This document shows positions 26,304 through 33,998 of a stretch of DNA of 64,000 nucleotides, piece by piece. The position numbers and the translations under genes were made by a program. A model generated the notes under the pieces. The model saw only the letters and a program-made list of their open reading frames with translations. It was not told the DNA's origin and did not search any database. Source of the DNA: Tranquillimonas alkanivorans (GTDB lineage: Bacteria; Pseudomonadota; Alphaproteobacteria; Rhodobacterales; Rhodobacteraceae). Positions within the stretch are counted from its first letter, which is position 1. Each line of letters opens with the position of its first letter. The DNA lies in contig NZ_FOXA01000006.1 of the NCBI RefSeq assembly GCF_900115595.1, forward strand, positions 124,001 to 188,000, read 5' to 3'.

Positions 26304-27461
26304 ATGACCCTCCCCCTCGACAACGACCTCCCCGGCGACGCCCTTCTCGTCACCCGCGTGTGGCGGCCCGGCATCGGCCCCTCGCTCGCCCTGCTGCGCG
26401 GCGACACGCTGCACGACATCACCTCGCAGGAAGCGCCGACCATGCGCGACCTGCTGGAGCGTGACGACCTCGTGGACTACCTCCGCGATGCAAAGGGCGA
26501 GGCCATCGGCACGCTTGAAGAGGTCGCCGCCGGCTCCAACGAACTCGGCGAGTCCAGCGTCCCCCGCTTCCTCGCTCCGCCCGATTTGCAGGCGATCAAG
26601 GCCAGCGGCGTGACCTTCGCCGAATCCATGGTCGAGCGCGTGATCGAGGAGCAGGCGGCCGGCGACGCCGACCTCGCCTTCGACATCCGCCAGCGCGTCG
26701 CGGGCATCATCGGCGACAGCCTGTCGGGCATCAAACCCGGCTCCGACAAGGCGATGCAGGTCAAGCAGGTGCTCCAGGCCGAGGGGCTCTGGTCGCAGTA
26801 CCTCGAGGTCGGTATCGGACCCGATGCCGAGGTGTTCACCAAGTGTCAGCCCATGGCCTCGGTCGGCTGGGGCGCGTCGGTGGGCCTCCACCCGATCTCC
26901 AGCTGGAACAACCCCGAACCCGAGATCGTGCTGGCAATCGACAGCCAGGGCCGTCCGCGCGGCGCGACCATCGGCAACGACGTGAACCTGCGCGACGTCG
27001 AGGGCCGCTCGGCGCTGCTGCTGGGCAAGGCCAAGGACAACAACGCCTCCTGCGCCATCGGCCCGTTCCTGCGCATCTTCGACGAGAACTACTCGATGCA
27101 CGACGTGCGCGAGGCCGAGCTGACGCTGAGGGTCGAGGGCGAGGACGGCTTCGTGCTCGACGGCCGCTCTTCGATGACGAAGATCAGCCGCGACCCCGAG
27201 GACATCGTGCGCCAGACCATCGGCCGCCATCACCAGTATCCCGACGGCTTCTTCCTGTTCCTCGGCACACTCTTCGCGCCGACGCAGGACCGCGACGCCG
27301 ACGGGCAGGGCTTCACCCACAAGGCGGGCGACGTGGTGACGATCCGCGAGGACAAGCTGGGCGAGCTGCGCAACGTGGTGCGGCTTTCGACCGAATGCCC
27401 GGAGTGGACCTTCGGCGCCTCGGCCCTTATGCGGAACCTCGCGGGCCGCGGCCTGCTGTGA
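26304..27461 (+). CDS. Fumarylacetoacetate hydrolase (FAH) family protein
   Basis: The 385-residue protein is longer than the usual 280-residue members. The core FAH blocks are EPEIVLAIDSQG (metal-binding E), IGNDVNLRDVEGR and LGKAKDNNASCAIGPFL. Two-domain proteins of this length are found in sugar-acid operons, where they act on diketo or keto acids (for example 2,4-diketo-3-deoxy acids); this role is inferred. ACCGGAGCGCCCC precedes the ATG at 26304; the frame is open earlier but that part lies in an unlikely leader. The KDG kinase gene starts 22 bp downstream. Confidence 0.83.
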   Translation: MTLPLDNDLPGDALLVTRVWRPGIGPSLALLRGDTLHDITSQEAPTMRDLLERDDLVDYLRDAKGEAIGTLEEVAAGSNELGESSVPRFLAPPDLQAIKASGVTFAESMVERVIEEQAAGDADLAFDIRQRVAGIIGDSLSGIKPGSDKAMQVKQVLQAEGLWSQYLEVGIGPDAEVFTKCQPMASVGWGASVGLHPISSWNNPEPEIVLAIDSQGRPRGATIGNDVNLRDVEGRSALLLGKAKDNNASCAIGPFLRIFDENYSMHDVREAELTLRVEGEDGFVLDGRSSMTKISRDPEDIVRQTIGRHHQYPDGFFLFLGTLFAPTQDRDADGQGFTHKAGDVVTIREDKLGELRNVVRLSTECPEWTFGASALMRNLAGRGLL

Positions 27462-27483
27462 TCCCATCCCCGGCGGAGGCCCC

Positions 27484-28389
27484 ATGACACAGACCTTCCT
27501 GTCCCTCGGCGAATGCATGGTCGAACTGGCCCCGGCCGGGGACGGCCTGTTCCGGATGGGCTTCGCCGGGGACACGTTCAACACCGCCTACTACGCTCGC
27601 AAGCTTCTGCCGGACGACTGGCGCGTGGCCTACGGCACCTGCGTCGGCGACGACGCGGTGTCCGACGACATGCTGGCGATGATGCAGGGCTACGGGATCG
27701 ACACCGGCGCCATCCGCCGCCTGCACGACCGCACCGTCGGCCTCTACACCATCCAGCTCAAGGACGGGGAGCGCAGCTTCTCGTACTGGCGAGGACAGTC
27801 GGCGGCGAAGACGCTGGCCGACGACCCCGCGTGGCTGGCGGGCGTGCTGGCCGAGGCCGACGTGATCTTCATCTCGGGCATCACGCTGGCGATCCTGTCG
27901 CCCGATGCCCGCCGCCGCCTCTGCGCCGGGCTCCAGAAGGCGCGCGAAGGGCGGATGACGGTGTTCGACACCAACCTGCGCCCGCGCCTCTGGCGGGACG
28001 AGGCCGAGATGCGCGCGGGCATGACGCTGGGCGCGCGGGCCTCGGACGTGGTGCTTCCGTCCTTCGACGAGGAGCAGTCGCTCTACGGTGACATCACGCC
28101 GGAGGATACGATCGCCCGCTACCGCGAACTGGGGGCGAAGCTGGTCGTGGTGAAGAACGGCCCGGCTGCGCTCCACGTCTGGTCGGCGGAGACGGGCGAG
28201 CACGTTTTCCACCCCGAGCCTGTGGCGCAGGTGGTCGACACCACTGCCGCCGGGGACTCCTTCGACGCCGGGTTCCTCTCCGTCCACCTCACCGGCGGCT
28301 CCCTCGAGAACGCCGTGCGCCGCGGCATGACCGTTGCCGCCCGCGTGGTGAGCCAACGCGGCGCATTGGTGGAACTGGAAGAGGACTGA
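27484..28389 (+). CDS. kdgK: 2-keto-3-deoxygluconate kinase (PfkB family)
   Basis: The 301-residue protein begins FLSLGECMVELAP and has FAGDTFNTAYYAR, the sugar-binding motif typical of KDG kinase. The PfkB signature DTTAAGDSFDAGFL holds the anion hole and the catalytic aspartate. It phosphorylates 2-keto-3-deoxygluconate to KDPG with ATP. Together with the IlvD/Edd dehydratase and the enolase-superfamily enzyme this suggests that 2-keto-3-deoxy acids are central intermediates here. It is the last gene of the plus-strand operon. GGCGGAGGCCCC precedes the ATG. An intergenic region with repeats follows. Confidence 0.87.
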   Translation: MTQTFLSLGECMVELAPAGDGLFRMGFAGDTFNTAYYARKLLPDDWRVAYGTCVGDDAVSDDMLAMMQGYGIDTGAIRRLHDRTVGLYTIQLKDGERSFSYWRGQSAAKTLADDPAWLAGVLAEADVIFISGITLAILSPDARRRLCAGLQKAREGRMTVFDTNLRPRLWRDEAEMRAGMTLGARASDVVLPSFDEEQSLYGDITPEDTIARYRELGAKLVVVKNGPAALHVWSAETGEHVFHPEPVAQVVDTTAAGDSFDAGFLSVHLTGGSLENAVRRGMTVAARVVSQRGALVELEED

Positions 28390-28511
28390 GCCTTCGCCGC
28401 CCGCCCCGGCCTGCCACACGAAGATCGGCCGGAGGTCCTCACCACCCGCAGGGCAGAGCCCGGCCGCGGGCCCGGGCGGGGGGGCACGGTGGGCGGGGCT
28501 CGCCGCCTCAG

Positions 28512-28638
28512 CTGTCATTCCCGCGGACGCGGGAACCTCCCGACGCTGCGATTGAGGCAAAGCGGAGAGCGGGAAGTCGAGCCGCTCGGTCAATACCGGC
28601 GCGTGGGGCGGGAGGTCCCGTTCGCACTGGGATGACAG
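28512..28638. repeat. MITE- or REP-like element with terminal inverted repeats
   Basis: The left end CTGTCATTCCCGCGGACGCG and the right end read in reverse, CTGTCATCCCAGTGCGAACG, match imperfectly, and both then continue to CCTCCCG. The left end itself contains a perfect hairpin (TTCCCGCG-GA-CGCGGGAA, 28518-28535). The element is 127 bp, has no gene and fills much of the gap after kdgK. Repeats beginning GTCATTCCCGCG are a recognised class of bacterial intergenic palindromes. Confidence 0.65.
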
Positions 28639-28666
28639 GACGCCCCGAAGCGCCACCGGGGCGCGG

Positions 28667-28684
28667 GGTAATCCACGGGTTACC
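28667..28684. repeat. Distal parS-like 18-bp palindrome
   Basis: GGTAATCCACGGGTTACC differs by one base from the 18-bp palindrome of the cluster downstream of parB (47014-47376). It stands alone in the 374-bp gap between kdgK and the PhoD-like gene, about 18 kb from parB. It may be a secondary ParB-binding site. The rest of this gap holds only the repeat element at 28512-28638. Confidence 0.65.
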
Positions 28685-28763
28685 TCCGCCGCCTTGCACG
28701 AGGGTGGTTCCCTCGCCCTTCGGCAGCACATAGTTGCATCCGAGAGCAGTCACGGAGGCAGGC

Positions 28764-30200
28764 ATGTCCGACACCCAGACCGACGCGCCGGCCACGGCGC
28801 CGATCCTGTTTCTCCGGCACGCCGGGGCCGGGGGGATGCGGCTGGCCGCGCTCGTGGTCCGGCCCGAGGGCGCGCCTCCGGGTGAGTTGCGCACAGAAGG
28901 CGACACCCACGCGCCCGAGAAGCTCGTCACGCGCGCTGGCGCGACGGTCTGGCGCTATGCCTTCGACCTGCCGCCCCGCAACGACGCGTGGTATGAATTC
29001 GACGGCGCGCGCCACGCGGTCGATGCCGACACGACGGGCGATCTGCGCATCGCCTACGTGTCCTGCAACGGGCAGGAGCACGGCGACCTCGACCGGCCGG
29101 AACGCGCGCGCAACGCGATGTGGCGCCACCTGGGAAAGCAGAACGCGCGCCGGCCGCTGCACCTGATCCTGCACGGCGGCGACCAGATCTATGCCGACGA
29201 GGTTACAGACGCGCACCCGCTGTCGCGCGGCTGGCCCGAGGATCTGCCCGACACGCTGACGCCGGAGCAGGAACACGACCTGCGCGAGACTCTGGCGCGT
29301 GCGTTCTTCGACCGCTACGCGCGCCAGCTGGCGCAGCGCAGCTACAACGCGGTCACGGCGCGGGTGCCCTCGCTCGCCATGTGGGACGATCACGACATCT
29401 GCGACGGCTGGGGTTCGCTGCCCGCCGCCGCACTGGACTCGCCCGTGGGCCGCATCCTGTTCGACACCGCGCGCGAGGCGTTCCTGTTGTTCCAGCAGGG
29501 TCATGCCCCGGACGAGATCCCCGAAATCTGCCCCGACCGCAGCGGGCGCAGCCTGACGTGGTCCGTCGCCCTGCCCGGCCTCAGCGTCATCGCGCCCGAC
29601 CTCCGTTCGTCCCGCCGGCCCGACCGGGTGATGGACGCGGAAGGCTGGGACGTGCTGCGCCGCGCGCTCGACGAGGCGGGGCCGGGCAAGGTGCTGCTGA
29701 TGTCGAGCGTCCCGGCGCTGGGGCCGCGCCTGTCGCTGGTCGAGCAACTGATGCAGCTCACCAAGCGGATGGAGAAGTACGAGGACGACCTGCGCGACCA
29801 GTGGCAAAGCCGCGCGCACCGGGACGAGTGGCGCGACTTCCTGCGCGCGCTGATCGAGGTGCATGGCCGCGACGACACCAGCCTGACGGTACTGTCGGGC
29901 GAGATCCACCTGGCCACGCGCGGCACGATGCGGACCGATGACGGGCCGCTGCACCAGCTCGTTGCCTCGGGCATCTCACACCCCGCGCCGCCAAAGGCCT
30001 ATGCGCGCGGGCTGGGCACGCTGGCCCGGCTGGGCGAGGCGCCGCTGAAAGAGCACCCAATCCGCCTGCACCCGCTTCCCGGCCTGCGCCGGATCTATGC
30101 GGCCGAACGGAACTACCTGATGCTCGAACGCGAAGACGGCGACTGGACCGCCGTTTGGCAGCTTGAGGAAAGCGGCGCGACCGCGCCCCTGGCGCTGTGA
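28764..30200 (+). CDS. PhoD-like metallophosphatase family protein
   Basis: The 478-residue protein has PhoD-type metal-binding blocks: ILHGGDQIYADEV (GDxxY), LAMWDDHDICDGWG (W-D-D-H-D/E) and LTVLSGEIHLATRG (SGxxH), in the usual order. There is no signal peptide or Tat motif, unlike classical secreted PhoD, so it is probably cytoplasmic. The N-terminal 90 residues form a beta-rich lead domain. The ATG at 28764 has CACGGAGGCAGGC before it and is preferred over the ATG at 28734. Function beyond phosphoester hydrolysis is unknown. Confidence 0.82.
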   Translation: MSDTQTDAPATAPILFLRHAGAGGMRLAALVVRPEGAPPGELRTEGDTHAPEKLVTRAGATVWRYAFDLPPRNDAWYEFDGARHAVDADTTGDLRIAYVSCNGQEHGDLDRPERARNAMWRHLGKQNARRPLHLILHGGDQIYADEVTDAHPLSRGWPEDLPDTLTPEQEHDLRETLARAFFDRYARQLAQRSYNAVTARVPSLAMWDDHDICDGWGSLPAAALDSPVGRILFDTAREAFLLFQQGHAPDEIPEICPDRSGRSLTWSVALPGLSVIAPDLRSSRRPDRVMDAEGWDVLRRALDEAGPGKVLLMSSVPALGPRLSLVEQLMQLTKRMEKYEDDLRDQWQSRAHRDEWRDFLRALIEVHGRDDTSLTVLSGEIHLATRGTMRTDDGPLHQLVASGISHPAPPKAYARGLGTLARLGEAPLKEHPIRLHPLPGLRRIYAAERNYLMLEREDGDWTAVWQLEESGATAPLAL

Positions 30201-30296
30201 AGCGGGACGTTTTCCGGGTAGGCTCCGGCGCGTCGCCGCTTGACGGAGGGCGCGTTCGGCCAAATATTGGCGGAACAGGACATCGGAGGGCTGACC

Positions 30297-30524
30297 ATGC
30301 CCAACATCTCGCTTCCCGAAGCAATGCAGGACTATGCCGAGCGGCAGGTCGAGGCGGGCGTCTACGCCAATCTCTCGGAAGTCGTGCGGGCGGGCCTGCG
30401 CCGACTGATGGAGGATGACGGCGCGGCGGCGTTCTACCTTCTGCGCCGCGACCTTGCCGCCGCCGCCGAGGAGCCCACGCAGGAGGAAGACCTGCGCGAG
30501 CTGCTGCTGCCGCCGCACGGCTGA
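30297..30524 (+). CDS. parD: ParD-type antitoxin
   Basis: This 75-residue protein starts MPNISLPEAMQDYAERQVEA and continues with YANLSEVVRAGLRRL, the ribbon-helix-helix of ParD antitoxins, followed by an acidic C-terminal tail that should bind the toxin. CATCGGAGGG precedes the ATG at 30297. The toxin gene begins three bases after its stop. As usual for these systems it probably represses its own promoter. On a replicon like this, a ParDE pair would help maintain the element. Confidence 0.85.
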   Translation: MPNISLPEAMQDYAERQVEAGVYANLSEVVRAGLRRLMEDDGAAAFYLLRRDLAAAAEEPTQEEDLRELLLPPHG

Positions 30525-30527
30525 CGG

Positions 30528-30839
30528 GTGAAGGTCCGGCTCAAGCCCCGCGCGCGGGCGGACCTGCTGGCGATCCGCGCCTGGGGCGAGGATCACTGGG
30601 GCGAGGCGCGAACGCGCGACTTCCTCGAAGGGCTGATCGAGGCGATCGAGCGGCTGTCGGACTTCCCGATGATGGGCCGCGCGCGCGAAGCGTTCCTGCC
30701 GGGCCTGCGGTCACTGCGCCACCGGGGCTACGTGATCTTCTATCTGCCCGAGGAGGACGGCCCGGTGATCCTCGCCGTCATCCACGAACGGCGCAACCAG
30801 GCGGCGCTGGATTTCGCCGACCGGATCGAGGGCGAGTAG
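30528..30839 (+). CDS. parE: ParE-type toxin
   Basis: The 103-residue protein (GTG start at 30528) has the RelE/ParE fold pattern: KVRLKPRARADLLAIRAWGE, GLIEAIERLSDFPMMGR and LRHRGYVIFYL, then HERRN. ParE toxins poison DNA gyrase; some relatives cleave mRNA. The gene starts three bases after the antitoxin stop, so the two are cotranscribed and production of the toxin depends on antitoxin translation. It is a canonical pair with no visible damage. Confidence 0.85.
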   Translation: MKVRLKPRARADLLAIRAWGEDHWGEARTRDFLEGLIEAIERLSDFPMMGRAREAFLPGLRSLRHRGYVIFYLPEEDGPVILAVIHERRNQAALDFADRIEGE

Positions 30840-30936
30840 CGCGGGCACGACACCGCGGGAACGGTCGGGGCCGCGGGCGGTTGTGCCGGGACGCCGCGCG
30901 CTCCGGCTGTGCGGCATCCACCCGCAGGAGTTCCCG

Positions 30937-32175
30937 ATGCCACCGACCTTCCCCACCCTTCCCGCGCTGTCGCGCCGCACCTTCCTGGCCGGCGCGACCG
31001 GCACCGTCGCGGGCGCGCTGTCGGCCAATGGCGGCCGCGCCCAGCCGGCCGAGCTGCCAGACATCCCCAACGCGGCCACCGGCCGCCCGTTTCCGGAGGC
31101 CGAGCTCGATATGCCGCTGCCGCCCGGCGAACGGCTGGGCTGGGCCGTGGTGGGCGTGGGGGCCTTCGCGCTGAACCACGTGATCCCGGCGATCATCCGC
31201 TCGCAGACGGCCCGGCTGACGGCGCTGGTGTCGGGCAACGCCGACAAGGCGGAGAGGGTGGCCGAGAACTACGGCGTGCCGGACGCGGCGATCTACGACT
31301 ACGACTCGTTCGACGACATCGCCAACGACCCGAACATCGACATCGTCTACATCGTCCTGCCCAACGGGCTGCACGCCGAGTACACGATCCGCGCGTTGCA
31401 GGCGGGCAAGCACGTGATGTGCGAAAAGCCCATGGCGAACACGGTCGAGGAATGCCGCGCCATGATCGCCGCCGCCGATGCGGCCGACCGGAAGCTGATG
31501 ATCGCCTACCGCGCGCATTTCGAGCCGCACAACCAGCGCGCGGTGCAGATGAAGCGGGACGGCGCTTTCGGCGACGTGAAGATGGTGCTGGGCACCACGA
31601 TGCGCCCGCTCGACCTGTCGCGCCCGCGCGACGAGTGGCGGGTGCTGCGCGACCTCGCCGGGGGCGGGTCGATGATGGACATCGGCATCTATGCCCTGAA
31701 CGGCATCCTGTGGTTCCTGGACGAGCCCCCGACCTCGCTGGTCGCCACAATCCAGAACCCGCCCGACGACATCCGCTTCCAACAGGTCGAGGACATGCTG
31801 ACCGCGCAGCTTCGCTTCGAGTCGGGCCCGCTGGCCAACCTGGCGACGTCCTACACGATGTCGGAAAACCGCATCCAGATGCTGGGAACGCAGGGCACCG
31901 GCCTGCTGGATCCGGCGACGTCCTATAGCGGGAACGAGCTGCACGAGACTGGGCCCGAGGTGGGCAGTCGCGTGGTGCCGGTGGGCGCGACCTCGGCCCG
32001 GCAGTTCACGGGCGAGATCGACCACCTGTCGCGCGCGGTGCGCGAGGGGTTCGAGCCGCGCACGCCGGGCGCGATGGGCCTGCGCGACGTGGCGCTGATC
32101 AAGTCGATGTACGCCTCGGCCGATCGCGGAGGCTGGGTCGATCTGGCGCCGGACGGCACGATGATCGACGGCTGA
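30937..32175 (+). CDS. Tat-exported Gfo/Idh/MocA-family oxidoreductase
   Basis: The 412-residue protein has a twin-arginine signal (LSRRTFLAGATGTVAGALSA) and then the NAD(P)-binding WAVVGVGAFALNHVIPAI and the family block HVMCEKPMANTVEEC with the conserved EKP. Periplasmic members such as glucose-fructose oxidoreductase keep their NADP tightly bound; the Tat signal fits export with cofactor in place. The start at 30937 has CGCAGGAGTTCCCG before it. The substrate is presumably a sugar. A 190-bp gap with no recognisable gene follows. Confidence 0.87.
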   Translation: MPPTFPTLPALSRRTFLAGATGTVAGALSANGGRAQPAELPDIPNAATGRPFPEAELDMPLPPGERLGWAVVGVGAFALNHVIPAIIRSQTARLTALVSGNADKAERVAENYGVPDAAIYDYDSFDDIANDPNIDIVYIVLPNGLHAEYTIRALQAGKHVMCEKPMANTVEECRAMIAAADAADRKLMIAYRAHFEPHNQRAVQMKRDGAFGDVKMVLGTTMRPLDLSRPRDEWRVLRDLAGGGSMMDIGIYALNGILWFLDEPPTSLVATIQNPPDDIRFQQVEDMLTAQLRFESGPLANLATSYTMSENRIQMLGTQGTGLLDPATSYSGNELHETGPEVGSRVVPVGATSARQFTGEIDHLSRAVREGFEPRTPGAMGLRDVALIKSMYASADRGGWVDLAPDGTMIDG

Positions 32176-32365
32176 ATGCGTGCTCAGTGCCCGCGGCCGT
32201 CATGGAGCGGTCCCGCGCGGGAACGCCATGCGACGACCGAACAGGATGCGTGCGTGGTGTCTGGACGTGGGAGGGCGCTCCGGCAGGACACCGTTCTTCG
32301 GCTCGCCGAGTATACGCAGGCCGGCCCCCTCATGTCCGACAGCCCCAACCGTCTTGCGCCCCGCC

Positions 32366-33514
32366 TCACTCGGCGGGGTCGCTGCGGCTCTCGGGGTCGA
32401 GCGTCGAGAAATAGGCGGCCAGCGCCTCGGTCTGCGCGTCCGTCAGCCAGCGCGCGGCCTCGTGCATGACCTGCGCATAGGGCGTGCCGCCGAAAGGACG
32501 GTCGCGCCAGAGCCGAAGCCAGACCAGCAGAAATCGTTCGTCCTGCCCGGCGATGCGCGGGAACAGCGGGTTGCGCCGCACCTCGCCGCCTTCGCCGTGG
32601 CATGACAGGCAGGACGGGCGCTCGGCATCGCCCAGCTTCGCCAGCGCCGCGCCCTCGGTGATCAGCGCGTCACGGTCCGGGTCGGCAGGCGCGGCGGGGC
32701 CTGCGGGAAGGCCGGCGTAATGCTCCGCGAGCTGCGCGATCTCAGCTTGCGAAAGCGTAGCCGCGACGGGCTCCATGATGCCGCTGGGGCGCAAGCCGCT
32801 GGCGTAGGCGTCGAGGGTTTCCTCCATGTAAGCCTGCGATTGACCGGCAAGGCGCGGGGCAGTGCCCTCGCGGCCCAGGCCATCCTCGCCGTGGCAACGC
32901 GCGCAGGTGTCGGTCAGCTCGTCCAGCCGGTCGTTCAGGCCGCCGAAGGTGATCCGGCGCGCCGCGTTCAGGTCCGGCGGCGCGCTCGGGCCATAGGCGA
33001 GCGCGGCATAATCCTCGGCGTCGAGCGCCGGGTAGTCGCGCAGGAAGGCGACCAGCGCCCAAAGCTCGTCCTCGCGATCGGCGCTCGGCCAGGCCGGCAT
33101 ACCTGTGTACTTGAAGCCGTTGCGCACGATCCAGTGCAACTCGCGCGGGGCGTAGTCGGCCGCCGGCTCATCAAGCGGCGGCGGCGCGGGGCGCATTCCG
33201 CGGGTAACCGGATTCGGCGGGCGGCCCGGCGCGCCGTGGCAGGGGGCGCAACCTGTCTCGAAATGTCCCGCGCCCAGCCGGACGAGCGCAGGGTCATCCT
33301 CGTCGTACCAGTCCGGCGCCTCGGTCCCCAGCGACCAGGTGCGCACCGCGTTCTGCATGTAGGTGTGCAGCAGCCAGGACACCCCCGGCAGATGCGGGAG
33401 GCGCGCGGCGATGTTGTAGGGCGCGACCCAGACGAAGAGCGCGAGGACCACCACCGCCGCGCCGGCGATCCAGCCTGCTTGCCCGCGGCGGGAGTGCAGG
33501 CCCGGCAGCCTCAT
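32366..33514 (-). CDS. Triheme membrane-anchored cytochrome c
   Basis: The 382-residue protein has one N-terminal membrane helix (GWIAGAAVVVLALFVWVAPY) and three CxxCH haem sites: CAPCH near 89, CARCH near 202 and CLSCH near 308. Methionines suitable as sixth ligands follow each (GMPAW, GIMEP, and a later M). It lies at the end of the cytochrome oxidase operon, 40 bp after the small membrane gene, so it probably feeds electrons to that oxidase or connects it to an alcohol or other periplasmic dehydrogenase. The layout resembles the cytochrome subunits of membrane dehydrogenases. Confidence 0.87.
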   Translation of the reverse strand: MRLPGLHSRRGQAGWIAGAAVVVLALFVWVAPYNIAARLPHLPGVSWLLHTYMQNAVRTWSLGTEAPDWYDEDDPALVRLGAGHFETGCAPCHGAPGRPPNPVTRGMRPAPPPLDEPAADYAPRELHWIVRNGFKYTGMPAWPSADREDELWALVAFLRDYPALDAEDYAALAYGPSAPPDLNAARRITFGGLNDRLDELTDTCARCHGEDGLGREGTAPRLAGQSQAYMEETLDAYASGLRPSGIMEPVAATLSQAEIAQLAEHYAGLPAGPAAPADPDRDALITEGAALAKLGDAERPSCLSCHGEGGEVRRNPLFPRIAGQDERFLLVWLRLWRDRPFGGTPYAQVMHEAARWLTDAQTEALAAYFSTLDPESRSDPAE

Positions 33515-33554
33515 GCCCGCCCCCGCTCGGGATGTACGTCGGAGTGGGGCGAAC

Positions 33555-33998
33555 CTAATAGCATGAATCGAACACCAGGATGGGCATCGAGTCGAAGATG
33601 ATGGCGGCGGCGGAGAGCGCGCAGAGAAGCAGCGTCGCGTGGCCCAGGAATCGCGTCCTCTCGGCCTCGCTGTGTTCGGTCAGGTCCTCCTGTATCAGCA
33701 GCCGGCCCTGGTAGCGGCGCACGGCGTAGCGGGCGAGCCACGCCACCACCGCCAACGCGACCAGCGTCAGCACAGCCACCCCGGCCCGCACCGGCAGGAT
33801 CGGGTCGTACCGGTCGGCCAGCTTGGCGCACCAGACCGCGGCGGCCCAGTAGGACAACAGGAAGTGCAGCGCCCAGATGCAGGGCGCGGCGATCATGATC
33901 CAGACCGACCCCTCTTCCAGCAGCCGCTTGGGCGGCTCCTCGCCCGGCGGGGTGTGCGAAAGTTCGGCGTCACGGGCGCGTTCGTCGATCTTCGTCAC
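33555..33998 (-). CDS. Small membrane protein of the cytochrome oxidase operon
   Basis: This 147-residue protein has a polar N-terminus of about 30 residues and three hydrophobic helices (near 32-58, 72-92 and 116-138). No catalytic motif is seen. It overlaps the end of the fused subunit I/III gene by four bases (ATGA) and precedes the triheme cytochrome, so it is probably a subunit-like or assembly protein of the oxidase. I do not recognise a named family. Confidence 0.75.
   Translation of the reverse strand: MTKIDERARDAELSHTPPGEEPPKRLLEEGSVWIMIAAPCIWALHFLLSYWAAAVWCAKLADRYDPILPVRAGVAVLTLVALAVVAWLARYAVRRYQGRLLIQEDLTEHSEAERTRFLGHATLLLCALSAAAIIFDSMPILVFDSCY

Noticed and set aside
33195-33215. 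A CGCGGGTAACC word that looks like half of the partition palindrome
   Set aside because: The arm is GGGTAACC rather than GGGTTACC and there is no second arm; it also lies inside the cytochrome gene.
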